NCBI RefSeq assembly: GCF_036669915.1
Contig: NC_089323.1
Coordinates: forward strand, 11,514,828-11,578,827
Length of the DNA stretch: 64,000 nt
Direction: 5' to 3'
Source: Pocillopora verrucosa
Taxonomy: Eukaryota > Cnidaria > Anthozoa > Scleractinia > Pocilloporidae
This document shows positions 20,603 to 33,659 of this stretch, piece by piece; positions within the stretch are counted from its first letter, which is position 1, and each line of letters begins with the position of its first letter. The position numbers and the translations under genes are program-made. The notes beneath the pieces are model-generated. The model was not told where the DNA came from. It saw only the letters and a program-made list of their open reading frames with translations, and did not search any database.

Positions 20603-23492
20603 TTAAACTCTCTGATCCTCTTCTTTTTCGGTTAAAAATAAAATAAAGTCTTAAGGTAGCTGTCATGTGTACGGCAGCTGATTGGATTCTTGTCGTCGCG
20701 ATTCACTTGAGCGATCGAGGATCCTTTTTTGATAGGGACAGTTATATTCCAATACTTACGCGTGAGAAAAACAAATTAAAGAACCTCGGACAGAAATAAA
20801 CCGATGGATGGTTAAGAATTAATTTGACTCGTTAAACAACTTATTACACTTCAACTTCTTCAACAGCATTTGGATAGAGACTTTCATTTACCTTTGGAAG
20901 ACGCTCACTCGAAAGGTCCTCGCGTAGCAAATACTCTAATTTGTTTTTGGCAGGAGATCTTGGTTGTGCCTTACATTTAGAACGTTAAATAAATGAAAAC
21001 AATTATTTTGTTATTTCAAGATGGAAGGAAGTGTGTTAATATATATTAGTGTGCGACACAACTACGTAATTGTCTAACTGGTGAAGTTTAATTTAAGAGC
21101 AAATTTTCATTACGAGTCAAACGGAAACATCTGTTGGTATTTTCATTTCACACTGAAGGGAAAAATTTAATAGCAGTTAAAAGAAATATGATGATGTGTT
21201 ACATTTAATATCGGAGAAACGATTGATTTTCAGGAAAACTCAATAAGATCCGATAATAGTCAATTTTATTTCATGCTCTCTCCAAAAAATTGCTTACAGG
21301 TGATAAAGCATATTTAAATTATCGTACGTATTATGGAAATTTTTTTTAAAGAAAAAAAAACTGAAGTGTTCAACTGGCATTGTGATCGGCTCGTATGATA
21401 ATAGGCTGTTAACGTCAAGCGTTTTATTTGAGTATGATTAAAAAATTGAAAATAATTCACCGTACATAAACAAATAACTTGAACAGCTCTCTTTTAGTAC
21501 ACTTTGAAGTTCAATTTTATCCCCCACTTTCATATTTCTAAGAAAGTAAAGCGAGGAGTAATATTACTCTCAGTAAGTTAAAATAAAAAAGTGCTCGCCA
21601 AAGATGTTAATCGGCTTTCGAAAAAAATAAACTCGTGGCAATTTCCAAATAGATAAAACTATGAAAATTTACAGATGCTAACAAATGTTATGATAATATA
21701 TATACATTCTTATCCCTAGCGATATTCCCCAATTTTGAAGCCCTAAGTCCTCAACAATACAAGCGTTCGTTTAATATTGAATTCAAGAAAAAAGAGCGTT
21801 TAGCTGCTGTTGCAAAAGAAGGGATATGTTTATTTGTTGAATAAAGTTGTGCCAGCGAACACACAGCAATCCCGCGCATTAAAATAATGTAAATTGTTCG
21901 AAGGAAATAAACACAATAGCCTCCACTAAGCGCGAAATTACATATTCTCATATAATATCTGTTTCTCGAGGCCCACAGTTTTCCTTGAGCGTCGCTCTCA
22001 GAAAAATGATCGCTCCTCGGAACAGATAGTGTCTACAGACAAATATCCGTAAGTATTTTCGCGCTAAATGAAGGTCATAGTTCATTTATTCGCCTCCACC
22101 TTGGTGAATAGTTACTTAATAAGCTATGAACGAGAATTTGCCAGAAGAAAGATACTTCGACTCGAAACCCTTTTGTGCTTTTTGTTTTTATCTCCTTTAT
22201 GTGCCCTCTTCATCATTAATATTTTCCGTTTTTATCAGGAGCAATTGTTGGCCTATTAAACCCTATGATATCAGTTTCTTCTAGATGTCTGTTTAATAAT
22301 AACAAATCAAGTTATTTTTGTTGTGAGGCACTTTTGCAATTAAGGATCCCTTTTGAGACAAGGGTAGTCATAAATTCCAATATTAAATTCTAAGCAGGAA
22401 AATTTCTTCACTGCGGCTGGATGTATTCGGTGGAAAGTTAAGATCCAGTAAAACTCGTTCAACAACCTATAAGACTTCATCTCTTATAACAGCATTTTTA
22501 TTCAGCCTTCCGCCTAATTATAAGTAATACAAGCTTGAAAGTTTCTTGCGCATAAAACTTTTGCATTTTTTGCCAGGAGTTCATGGTTGTATCTCGCATT
22601 TATATCACTAAAAAGACGGTAAAAGGTACTCAACAAATACTAATGCTTTGGCATTTCTTTCTTGCTGTTTTCCTCAAATGTCATAGAATATGGGTTGCAT
22701 TCTGTTATTAAACATTAATACGCGGCTAAATTACATGTTTGTCTTCACTGATCAGTGAAGTTTAATTTACAAATGAATTTGCATAAAGAGTAAAACATGC
22801 AGACATCTGACAGTTTTATTTTCCCAGAATACAGGATAAAACCCATTTTTCAGGCAAAAAATAATTGGCAGCTAATTAAGGGAATATGATAATGTGGTTA
22901 CATTAAATTTTGGAAAAACTATCAACCTCCGAGAGAACTCAATAAGAATCAGTGATGGTCAATATTTTTAAAGGTACTCTCTGACAATTTGTGTTGTCGT
23001 TAAAAGCATCTCCTCACTTGTGACCGGCTCGTATGGCAAAAGGGCAACAACGTCAACTGCTTGATTTGATCAACATTAAACAAATAAAGCCTCAGTGGCT
23101 CTTCTTTAATATTCTTTGAAGTTCACTTCCATTCAATACTTTCATATTACTAAGAAAGCAAACCAAGGAAATAATATCGGACTAACGTCCTGTTCGTTTC
23201 TACATCGTAGGTGCTTATATCACGAGTTGTTATATTCACATTAAGCACCGCGGCATGCAGTAAAGTTCCCTCAAGATATAGCTGCTGTTTGTTTAGACTC
23301 TTTCCCGTTTTATTTACTCAATTGGAAATAGAGAATTTTAACCAAAGCTCGAGCAAAGTGGTTAACTTTCATATTCATTACTATCTCATAAAGTGACCGA
23401 CAAGCGTTTTCATGTAGAAACCATAAACCATAAAGTCAGCTTTGCTCTAAAATAAAAAATTAAATAATTCCTCAGTCGAGGCACATCTAACT
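20603..23492. repeat. Inter-receptor unit blocks (end of unit 3, 3' flank of unit 4)
   Basis: Same block order as 5640-6640 followed by 9178-10960. It includes 'GTGCGACACAACTACG' (21052), 'ATCGGCTCGTATGATAATAG' (21390), 'ACAATACAAGCGTTCG' (21755), 'ATCCGTAAGTATTTTCGCGC' (22046) and the AATAAA complement near 23310. It lacks the TTAA element found at 6654-9177 and is the closest thing to an uninterrupted reference copy. Confidence 0.75.
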
Positions 23493-24439
23493 TCATGGAC
23501 AACAAAGTACTTGTCTGATTATCTGCTTCACTGCTCGTCTCACTTCACTAATCTTCCAGCAGTAAAGGAATGGATTTAATGTGGAGTTGAAGTAAAGTAA
23601 GGTTGATGCTTTTCCTCTGGTTACGAGTAAATGCGAGGAGAATGTTCTTTTACTAGCCTCTACAATCACGATTTCAACTACGATAAATGGTATATAACAA
23701 ACAACTAACGATAACTGCACCCACAGTGCACTGTACACCGCTTTTTGTACCGCGAAATGTTCAGTGAATTTGGTTGACTCGACTGTAGTTGAACATGAAC
23801 TTGTACTTGTGCCTGATGACGAATGAGGGTGCGAAATATCTTTGTGTAGGAGACCATTGAGATCAGAAAACAAGATGGAATACAGATATACGTAAACCAT
23901 AAGGTTATGCGGTAATCTAAAATGTAGCATAAAGCAGCCACACCAGATAAAACCCAGAGGGCAGCTAAAATAATATTTGTGCGCTTCAAAGTTACAGTTT
24001 GTTTGTATCTCAGCCCCAACAACAGCGCAAGAAGTCTATCAACGGTTATGGCCGTCATTGTCCCCAAAGACACTCCACAAAATGCATTGCCGGTAGTGTA
24101 GGCGGCGTCCCTTGTGTATCGACAAAGATTCCAGTGTTCGTTAGCTATGGATATCCAATAAATAGTATAGAGAGGCTGACTAACAAGACCAACCAACAGA
24201 TCAGTTGTTGTCAGACAACGATACAAAAGTTTGGATGGCGGGTGGAGGGAAGATTCTTTACGAAGGGCAACAAGGATTAGAAAGTTACCAAGAATTGCAG
24301 AGAGAGCGAGGATCACATTTACCATTGCGAGATAAATTGATTGCTGTTGTAATTCATCTGCCAAAGAGGGGGAACATAACAGTTCTTGATATGTTTCCAT
24401 TTGTACACCACCTCCAGTTAAATTATTTCTTGCCATCAT
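23493..24439 (-). pseudogene. GPCR pseudogene 4: one single-base deletion
   Basis: Full-length paralog with the double ATG start, NLT, G51-N52, D80, DRL and W162. Beyond residue about 231 ('NISRYKK') the frame is lost, because 'CTTTTCTGTATCG' of the intact copies is 'CTTTTTGTACCG' here (near 23742). The C-terminal part from 'VYSALWVQLSL' through '[11 protein letters not shown]' to 'CCP' is fully open in the next frame. Apart from this one base nothing is damaged, so this is a very young null or a sequencing/assembly error in a T-run. Confidence 0.9.
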
Positions 24440-25095
24440 ACTTCTATATTCCTTTTTCGTTTAGGGGTTACCTGTGATTACAACGAGAAATAATTCATCG
24501 TAACAGCAGCCGCCCAGAAATGATTATACGAAAACTTGTTAGGGAGATCGTTCTTTAAACTATGCTAAAACATCAGCTATTAAGTCAAAACGTTTTCTTT
24601 TTGAACTTTTGTATGTGCTTCGGGTATAAATTGGCAAATGAGAAAAACATAAGACATCTGTAATGGGCATTTTTTGATAGCACGACAAATTCTTCCCCGC
24701 AACTTGAATTAACTTTGATTTTAAGGCACAGTTCGATCCAGAGTAGTTCGAGTGATTTCCGGCAGAAATCACTCAAATGTTTCCAAACATGCTTTTATTA
24801 TTTCTCAGGTTCTTTATCAGTTCAAGAAATCAATTATCCTTCTTCTTTTACCCCTAGTTAAGTTAGTGCAAATCACTCATGTAAAATCCTGGATCCGCCG
24901 CCTTAAGGATTGGTAATTAAGCTTTTATATAACTTCTATGAAGTTGAGAAGAATCATTTTCAACTTCAGAAATCTAGAAAAACAAAGTACTCACCAGAGA
25001 TTTCAAACGGTCTAGAAAATAATAATGACATAAGGCTATCTCCAGATACATTTAAGTATTCAAAATCAATGTTTGGTCGCAGATGCCAACATGTA
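24440..25095. repeat. Receptor-unit 5' flank (unit 4)
   Basis: Matches 4419-4830 and 56413-56880. A 10-bp-arm hairpin ('GAGTGATTTC', five-base loop, complement) near 24750-24775 is particular to this copy. Confidence 0.65.
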
Positions 25096-26003
25096 TATTG
25101 TGACGATAGGTTTTTTCACACTAACTGGAGTTTTGCGGGTAACGCAAAAATAACGGGGGAAAATAGCTCGGTAGAGACCACTTGATCACATTCCTGGTAC
25201 ACGGTGACCTGCTTCAGGCAAACTTGCTACGGACGTCAAGGATTAGACAGCGTTTGTTTCCACAGTAACTTTATTTTAGTTCATGTCGACAACCGACATG
25301 ACCTCTAGCGTACTCAACTTCGTAATTGCCACACAGTCATTAATGTAATCGCCACGCAGTCGTTTATGTGATCCCGAAAACCTTTTTAAGGTACATCCTT
25401 AAGTACTATCGAGCGTGTGGTTCTATTGTTCTCTAAATTTACAATATTTGAAAAGTATCACAAACTGAGAAGCGGAAAATGTGTCTTTGAAGTTATCGAT
25501 AGTAACTTAGAGAACGGAAATTGAACTTACAGCTCCAAAATAAAAAAAAAAATTATCTTAGCAAGCGAAAGTGAGAAGTCAGTTTAAATGTCTGCTTTTC
25601 TACGCGATATTGGTGTTAAGTTTGAACAGGAATCCATTACTTGGGCTCCTGGTTTGAACAAGAGGCAACGAGAAAAATTATCTTATGGAAAGAACTAATT
25701 TACGGACGTAAGTTCACCTGGCAACTTCCATTAGAAGTACATTACCAGAAAATGCCGTTACAAGGAGTATTTACTTAATAATGTTCACTAAGAATAAGAT
25801 CAGAAAAGGACCGATGTTCAGGTGCACAAAGGCGGCGAGGTAGTAGTTGAAAGAACTTACTGTTACCTTTCATCTTTTTTAAAACATTACAATGAAGAAA
25901 TTCGAATGAACTGAGAACGGCTAATATTTTGAAAAAGTAATAAATATGCTCCAAACAAACACACGGAAAAATCACTTAATTTTCTCGTAACGATATCAAG
26001 GTA
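25096..26003. repeat. About 0.9-kb block present only in some units
   Basis: Similar sequence is at about 36240-36930, 40340-40855 and 56880-57300. In units 1, 3 and 7 the flanking blocks are joined directly (5390-5420, 13190-13215, 45055-45075). It contains 'AACTTGCTACGGACGTCAAG' and a run ending in 'ACACACGGAAAAATCACT'. No gene or terminal repeat recognised. Confidence 0.6.
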
Positions 26004-27575
26004 TTCATGTTTAACTTTGTAGTTGACCAAGCCATCCAGGTTTTTACTTTCCGTTTCGCGCTCGACTCAGCTAGAAACGAAAACAGTGAGGGGAGCAAGA
26101 TATTGCACCATCAAAACATTTTCTGTTTATGTCACGTTACTAATTCCCTTCTATACCAAGGCGTTCATCATCCAGTTTTCCCTTTCGATTAGAACCAAAG
26201 TAAGCCTTTCGGACTTGCTGATTCTCTTTTTTCAATTGAAAAAGGAGGATTAGCATTTGGATAGAGACTTTCAACTACCTTTTTAAGACGTTCACTTGAA
26301 AGGTCCTCGGGTAACAAATATTACAATTTGTTTTTGGCAAGAGATCTTGGTTGTGCCTTGCATTTATAATTTTAAACAAATGGAAACAATTATTTTGGTA
26401 CTTCATTCCTGCTGTCTATACTTGAATGTCTCAGAATATGAATTGAAGTCTGTTGGTAAACATTATTGTGCGACGTAACTACTTATTTGTGTAAGGAGTT
26501 TAATTCAGGAATGACTTGTCATTGCGGGTCAAACGCAGACATCTCCAAGTTGTATCCGTTTACATTAATGATAAAACTCTTTTGTTTGGTAAAAAATTAT
26601 TAGCAGCCAAAGGAAATGATAATGTGTTACATTTAATTTCGTAAAACGATTGATTTTCACGAGAACTCAATAAGATCAGATAATATTCAATTTTGTTTCG
26701 TGCTCTCTCCTGCAAATCTCTAACTGGTGATAAAAGCATTTAAATTTTCATATGCATTATGGTTATCTTTCAAATAGCAAGACAAATTTAAGAGTATAAT
26801 TAGCGGGCATTTTTTCCGGCTCGTATGGGTTTCAACGCCAAAGGCTTTTTTTAAGTGTGATTAAAAAACTGAAATTGATTTTCTGTCTATAAACAAATAA
26901 CTTCACCAGTTCTCCTTTTCACCTCTTTGAAGCTCAATTTTATCATCCACTTTCATATTTCTAAGAAAGTAAAACGAAGGAGTGATTCCAGCCTCAGGTT
27001 GAAAATGAAAAAGTCCTCGCCAAAGATCTTAATCGGTTTTTGAAAAGAAGAAAAAATTAACGCGTGACTATTTCCAAATAAATAAAACTAAATAAATTTT
27101 ACAGATGCCAACATATAAATTATTCATATAAACACACACATATATATATATTGAGATAGGGAAACAACAAAGAGACTACAATTTCATCCCAACAAGCCTG
27201 TTTCGTGATTACTCACTCATCAGGGGAGGTTATTGTTCAAAATATTCGTAACTATCGCTTAGATACTTTACAAATTTACATAGTAGGCGTGGCGGTAAAT
27301 TTATAAAGAAAATAAACAATGTTTACAAACATTCCTGACAACGATGTCTATTGATATATACATTGTTATATGCAATATAAATGTACACACATATATATAT
27401 ACATTTATATCTATCCCAAGTGATATTCAACAATTTTTTAGCCTCAAGTCCATAACAGCACAAGCTTTCGTTCAATAATGAATTCAATTCAATCAACATT
27501 TCACGCTGCAATCCCTTGGATTAAAAAAAAAAAAAATGTTCGATGGACAATAAACACAATAGCCTCCATTTGTAT
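26004..27575. repeat. Receptor-unit distal blocks (unit 4)
   Basis: Holds the 'TTTCCGTTTCGCGCTCGAC' block (26046), the 'CTTGAAAGGTCCTCG' block (26293), 'GTGCGACGTAACTACT' (26468), and AT microsatellite-like stretches at 27125-27160 and 27385-27410. No conserved coding frame. Confidence 0.65.
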
Positions 27576-27715
27576 CGGTAATCACATGAAAGCAAAGCAA
27601 TTTGAATAAATAAGCTCCCGTAAATTTTTTCAGACTAACAAAATTTGTCGTTTTCTAAAAAATTTACAAGTGCTTATTTATTCCAAATTGCACTCGTAAT
27701 CATGTGATTACGTAG
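27576..27715. mobile_element. Palindromic MITE
   Basis: Imperfect hairpin with ends 'GTAATCACATGA' and 'TCATGTGATTAC' and inner arms around 'GAATAAATAAGC' and 'GCTTATTTATTCC'. It interrupts the unit block 'AATAGCCTCCATTTGGCG', which is continuous near 30785. Confidence 0.65.
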
Positions 27716-27820
27716 TCATAATATACATGAAAACGCAAGAGATAGCTTATAATAATTGTGCAGAAGCAAGGCGCGCGCATCAAGTGCAAAAATTATTTAT
27801 TCAAACCCAGGAAGTGACAT

Positions 27821-27882
27821 TACAGTTCTTGATATGTTTCCATTTGTACTCCTCCACCAGTTAAATTATTTTTTGCCATCAT
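27821..27882 (-). pseudogene. N-terminal scrap of a GPCR copy
   Basis: Encodes 'MMAKNNLTGGGVQMETYQEL' and then a stop, so only the extracellular tail of the receptor remains. The receptor 5' flank continues to about 27935, then joins a distal block at about 27960. The body of the gene has been deleted. Confidence 0.8.
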
Positions 27883-27939
27883 ACTTCTGTACTCCTTTTC
27901 TTTTATGGTTACCTGTGATTGCAACGAGAGATAATCTAT

Positions 27940-29490
27940 CATTCCTCCAACTTCAGAAACATCATTTTGGATAGAGATATTCATTTACCTTTCAAAGACG
28001 CTGACTTGAAAGGTTCTCGCGCACCAAATACTACAATTTGTTTTTGGCAGGAAATCTTAGTTGTGCCTTGCATTTAAAACATTAAATGAGTGAAAACAAT
28101 CATTTTGTTACTTCAAGATTGAAGGAAGTCTGTGAATAAATATTAGTTTGCGACACAACTACGTATTTGTGTAATTAATGAAGTCTAGTTTAGCGAAGAA
28201 TTTTCATCGCAAACATCTCTAGGTAATAGAGAAAGAAACATCTCTCAGTAATATATAGATTTCGCCAAGCCTAAAAGCAGAGTTCTTGTTAGTTTATTTT
28301 CCAGCCCCTCATTATGCTGAATAAAACTGTAATAAAACCGTTCAAGCGGATTAAGAGACCAGACGAGGTCTGGAACCTGGGGACGATTTTCTCACAACTT
28401 GCAAGGTGATCAACACGCACGCTAGTCAGCGGTATCTTTAAACAGCCTAGGACCTCCATCGTTGTTCCTAATGTTTTTAACAAATTTTCGAAGATAGGGA
28501 ATGTTTTCTTTTCAGATGAAGTGTATGATGTCAGCATCAGTTGAAATTATATTCTATTGAGCGTCAATTATAATTTCGGTTTGGGAAAATGAGCCAAAAG
28601 TGAAAGAAACGACGGCAAACTACTTTGCGTCAAGACATCACCAGTCAATTGGAGTGTATACACGTGAGCACAGTAAGTCAGTAAAACCATACGCCAGAAT
28701 CGTATGGGCTTCACTTATATCTTCTCTTTAAGTTGCCAGGTATGACTGCCTGCCCCACCGTTTTTCCCTAACGTTTCAAACTCCTCTGTTTAGCTTACAA
28801 AATTGAATAGGAATGTAATTTTCAACTCGTGTTTAAACTGTAATTTTTTAAAAACTTTTTCGCTTACGGCTATTCTTTTTTTATGATTGTCCTTTGGCTG
28901 GAAATACTCGACGTATTTTTCTGATATTTTCCCTTAATGATTCGGTAACCTCTGGTGTAACTGCATATAATGTGGATGTCTTCAAGAAAACTTGAGATAA
29001 TACCTGGATTTCATTACCACATCACAGAAATCAATTCCAAACATCAATCAAGTTTGCTCTTCAGTTTAAAAGTTGAGTTGATGTTGTCGTTGGCTATATT
29101 AAATAGGTTGAAAAGTTTTACATGGTATTTTCTCATGTTTGCCAGTAGTTGAATTTACTGGAAGATGGAGTTGTTGCAACATGTGAACACGATTACAAAA
29201 TAATTAATCAGGGGATGGAAAATTTGTGGCATAAACGCCATGTTTGAAATGCCATGTCCATAATAAGCTAACAGGGTTGAGGAGGGTCTATTTGGGAATA
29301 GGCTCTGTTGTCTGTATCATTAATTAACTAACTGCTGGCAATGTTTTGAACAAAGGAACTGAGGATTTTAGTTGGCAATGACTTTTTTCAAACCTGGAAA
29401 CTATCATTGTGAAAGCCATACTTGTACTCGGTAACTCATTCTTATTCTGATAAACTAGTTTTAAGAAGGATACAATATTTTATTATTTAG
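27940..29490. other. Unit blocks then unique sequence, no gene recognised
   Basis: 27960-28200 repeats the 'CTTGAAAGGTTCTCG' and 'GCGACACAACTACGTATTTG' blocks. From about 28260 to 29490 I find no counterpart elsewhere in the window, no inverted ends and no convincing coding frame. Confidence 0.45.
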
Positions 29491-29491
29491 G

Positions 29492-29677
29492 AATTTGCTC
29501 ATGGTTAGCTTGTGTATATCGAGTTATGGATGCACGCGGAAAGTTTGTAGAGCACGAAAAATGCGTTAGAGTAGCTCGAGGTGCAGCCGAGAGTAACTCT
29601 AGCTTTTTGAGTGCTCTCCAAACTTCCCAGGTGCATCCATAACTCGATATGCGCACAGCTGAAAGCATGAGCAAATT
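29492..29677. mobile_element. Palindromic MITE
   Basis: Ends 'ATTTGCTCATG' and 'CATGAGCAAAT'. Arms are matched through 'TATCGAGTTATGGATGCA' and its complement, with 'GAGTAGCTCGAG' at the centre. A half copy of the same family is at about 41448-41530. Confidence 0.8.
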
Positions 29678-31564
29678 ATCATATAACAGAGCGACAACCA
29701 GGATCTGCGTGAAGAAGCCTTAAACTGTGATATAGTGCAAAATTCTCACAACGCACAAAAAAAGTAAACAAACGTCCTTATTGGCTGATCAAAAACACGT
29801 CACAGTTTATACTTTGGTTTGAGCGAGAACATTTGATCCAATTAACCGATAACTGTGAATGAAAAGCTCAAAATTTACGGGGAGAATGGAGAAAATCATA
29901 GCCAAATGAACTCAAGCATCACCTAAAAAAATGTTATAAAAGTCATAGACCCGAAGTTATCAAGACAAATTTGCGAACGTGCAACTTGCGAGTTTTTTCT
30001 CGGCTTTATTTTTGTTGCATGTTGGATCAGGACCGAAAGGGTCAATGCCGATCACGGTTGTGCCTTACATATTAAACGTTAGATAAATGGAAACAATTAT
30101 TTTGTTAATTCATTCTTGCTGTCTATCCTCTAAAGTCACAGAATATGGACGAAAGTCTGTCTATGAATATTAGTATGCGACACAATTACGTATTTGTGTA
30201 GTTAATGAATTCAAAGTTAAGAAAAAATTATCATCACGAGTCAAACGCAAGCATCTGCTAGTATTTTCATTCACGAGTATGGACAAAAATTTGCTGTTAA
30301 GCAAGAATTTAAAAGCAGTTCAAGAAATATGATTAAGTGTTGCATTTAATTTCGGAAAAACGATTAATTTTCAGGAAAACTCAATAAGATCCGATAACAG
30401 TCTTTTTTGTTTGATGCGCTCTCCAAGAAATTGCTTACAAGTGATAAAGCATCTTCACATTTTCGTAGGTATCAATAAATGTTTTGAAAAGACGCTCACT
30501 TGAAAGGTCCTTGCGACACAAATATTACAATTTGTCTTTGGCAAGAGATCTTGACTGTGCCTTGCATTTAAAACGTGAACTAAATGGAAAAAATTATTTT
30601 GTTATTTCATTCTTGCCGTTTAATACTGAATTCAAGATAAAAGAGTGTTTAGCACCTGTTACAGAAGAAGGGAGTTGTTTATTTTTTGAATAAAGTTGTG
30701 CCAGAGAACAATGAAAAATAAACATTCTATGCAGCAATCCCGTGCTTCAAAAACACAAAAATTGTGCGAAGGACAATTAACACAATAGCCCCCATTTGGC
30801 GCAAAATTATGCTCATATCTTATCTGTTTCTCGAGGCTCAAAGTTTTCCTTAAGCGTCGCTCTCGGAACAGATAGCGCCTGCAGACAAATAGCCGAGTGT
30901 ATTTTCGCGCCTTTTTGTCTTTCGTAACAGTTAATTTTTTGTGAATAAGTCTCTCTTTTTTTGTGCGTGTGTGTGAAAATGATGTGCCTCTAAATAGGTG
31001 TGCATCATCACATTGTACGTAGTGTAAGTAGAACAATGTAAGTAGCATAAATATTAATTGTATCTTAAGAGTACTGTAAGTAAGTAGTCTAACGCAATTT
31101 ATGTAGAGATTGCAGTGAAAGGAACCTTAATGTAGCTAATGTAAATATCATGTTGTAGAAAAATTGAAAAAAACATTAAAAATATTGAAATTGTTTGTTT
31201 GAAGATCAGTTTTATCCAACACGTTCATATTACTAAGAAAGCAAACCAAAGGAATAATATCGAACTACTGTTTGTTTCTACATCGTAGGTGCTCATATCA
31301 GGAGTCGTTATATTCATAATAAGCACTGTCGCATGTAACAAAGTTTCTTCAAGATGTGGTTGCTGCTTGCTTTGAGTCTTTGCCGCTTTATTGACTCAAT
31401 TGGAAATAAAGAATTTTAACCAAAGCTCGAGCAATAATGTGGTTAACTTTCATATTCATTAGTATCTTATCAAGTGACCGACAAGCGTCGTCTCTTAGAA
31501 ACCATAAACCATAAAGTCAGTCTGGCTCTAAAATAAATAAAATAATGCATCAATCGAGGCAGAT
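29678..31564. repeat. Unique spacer then unit blocks (3' flank of unit 5)
   Basis: 29678-30060 has no counterpart in the window. From 30060 the unit blocks return in rearranged order, including 'ACAATTACGTATTTGTG' (30180), 'CTTGAAAGGTCCTTGCG' (30496) and the receptor 3' flank from about 31200. The 129-codon minus-strand frame at 30659-31048 is not preserved in the sister blocks, so I do not call it a gene. Confidence 0.6.
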
Positions 31565-31870
31565 CTAACTCCATGGACAACAAAGTACTTGTCTGATTGT
31601 CAGCTTCACTGCTTGTCTCACTTCATTAATCTTCCAGCAGTAAAGAAACGGATACAAAAGTTTGGATGGCAGATGGAGGGAAGATTCTTTACGCAGGGCA
31701 ACAAGGATCAGAAAGTTACCAAGAATTGCAGTGAGCGAGAAGATCAGATTTACCACTGCGAGGTAAATTGATTGTTGTTGTAATCCACCTGCCAAAGAGG
31801 GGGAACATAACAGTTCTTTATATGTTTCCATTTGTACTGCACCTCCTGTTAAAATATTTCTTGTCATCAT
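31565..31870 (-). pseudogene. GPCR pseudogene 5: in-frame internal deletion, 101 codons left
   Basis: The frame starts at the normal double ATG (second codon group 'MMTRNILTGG'), keeps helix 1 ('ILGNFLILVALRKESSLH') and 'SKLLY', then jumps straight to '[16 protein letters not shown]' and the normal C-terminus. About 0.64 kb encoding helices 2-7 is gone. The join lies at a short shared sequence ('AAACGG' against 'CAACGATA'). The product would be a one-helix protein plus helix 8 and cannot be a receptor. The deletion left the reading frame intact and the start, stop and both flanks in place. Confidence 0.9.
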
Positions 31871-33659
31871 ACTTCTGCATTCCTTTTTTCTTTAGGGTTA
31901 CCTGTGATTTCAACGAGAGATAATTTAGCGTAACAGCAGCCGCCTAGAAATGATCATATTTAAACTTATTGGGGAGATCGTTCTTTAAACTATGCAAAAA
32001 CATCGGCTGTTCTTTTTGAACCTTTGTTTGTGCCTTGGGTATAAATTGGCAAAGTGAGAAAAGCATTGGCATTTACAAAAGGTTTTTTTTCATAGCACGA
32101 CAAATTATACCCTGTAACTTGGATAAAATTTCATTAGCAGGATTGGTATTTATGCTTTAACATAATTTTCTCTGAATTTGAGAAGAATCATAATTTACTT
32201 CAGCAATTAAAAAAAAAAACAGAGTCCTCGCCAGAGATCTCAATCGGTTAAGAGCATAATAATTAATGGTAGCAATCTCCAAATACAGTAAAGCTCTCAA
32301 AATTAATGTTCGGTTAGAGATGCTAACATATATATATAAGGATATTCATGTTCAATATTGTAATTAGCATAACCTTCCAGCTTTTTACTTCCCGTTTCGC
32401 GCTCTACTCAGCTAGAAACTGAAATAGTGACAGGAGTTAGACAAGACCAACCTTTTTTACGATATTTATTCTCTTCATTTGGTCTTTTACCTCGTTCCAA
32501 GAGAATCGTCATCATAATTTCCCCTTTTGATCAGAAAAAAATAAGCCTTTTGAACTCTGGGATCCTCCTCTTTTTCTGTAAAAAATGAAATAAAGTCTTA
32601 AGGCAGCTGTTATGTGTACGGCAGGTGATTGGATTCTTGTCGTCGCGATTCACTTGAGCGATCGAGGATCCTTTCTCGATAAGGAAAGTTATATTGCAAT
32701 ACTTAGGTATGAGAAAAACATATTATAAAACCGCGGTCAGAAATAAACCGACGGATGGTTAAGAATAATTTAACTCGTTAAACAACTTATTGCACTTCAA
32801 CTTCTTAAAAAGCAATTGAATAGAGACTTTCATTTACCTCTTAAAGACGCTCACTTGAAAGGTCCTCGCGTACCAAATACTGGCAATTTGTTTTGGTAGG
32901 AGATCTTGGCCGTGCTTTGCATTTAAAACTTTAAATAAATGGAAACAATTTATTTTGTTATTTCAAGATAGAAGAAGGTCTGTTAATAAATATTAGTATG
33001 CGACACAACGACGTATTTGTGTAACTGGTGAAGTTTAATTTCGGAACAAATTTTCATTACGAGTTAAACGGAAAGATCTATGGTATTTCCATTTCACACT
33101 TAAGGAAAAAACTTTGCTTTAAAAGCAAAAACTTAATAGGAATTCAAAGAAATGTGATGATGTGTTACATTTAATATCGGAAAAACGATTGATTTTCAGG
33201 AAAACTCAATAAGATCCGATAATAGTCAATTTTGTTTCATGCTCTCTCCTAAAAATTGCATACAGGTGATAAAGTATCGCAATTTTCGTATGTAATAAGG
33301 AAATTTTTGAAAAACAAAACAAATTCAAGTGTTTAATTGGCATTGTGATCGGCTCGTATGACAATAGGGTGTTAACGTCAAGCGTTTTATTTGAGTATAA
33401 TTAAAAAATTGAAAATAATTTACCGTCCATAAACAAATAACTTGAATGGTTCTCCTTCGCTACACTTTGAAGTTCAATTTTATCCTCCACTTCCATATTT
33501 CTAAGAAAGTAAAACGAGTAAGTGGTATCACTCCCAGCAAGTTAAAATGACAAAAAGTCCTCGCCAAAGATCTTAATCGGTTTTCGAAAAAAAAAAACTC
33601 GTGGCAATTTCCAAATAGATAAAACTATGAAATTTACAGATGCCAACATGTTATACTTC
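31871..33659. repeat. Receptor-unit 5' flank and distal blocks (unit 5)
   Basis: Runs parallel to 4419-6640 without the pogo-type MITE. It includes 'TTTTACTTCCCGTTTCGCGC' (32385), 'ACTTGAAAGGTCCTCG' (32850), 'ATCGGCTCGTATGACAATAG' (33348). No gene seen. Confidence 0.7.

Noticed and set aside
27125..27170. AT-rich run as an origin or promoter
   Set aside because: Simple (TA)n/(CA)n microsatellite expansion seen at the same place in other units. No further signal.
30659..31048. 129-codon minus-strand frame
   Set aside because: It spans a unit block whose sister copies (9370-9600, 21750-21950, 42070-42350) have stops and indels in that frame, so there is no sign of coding constraint.
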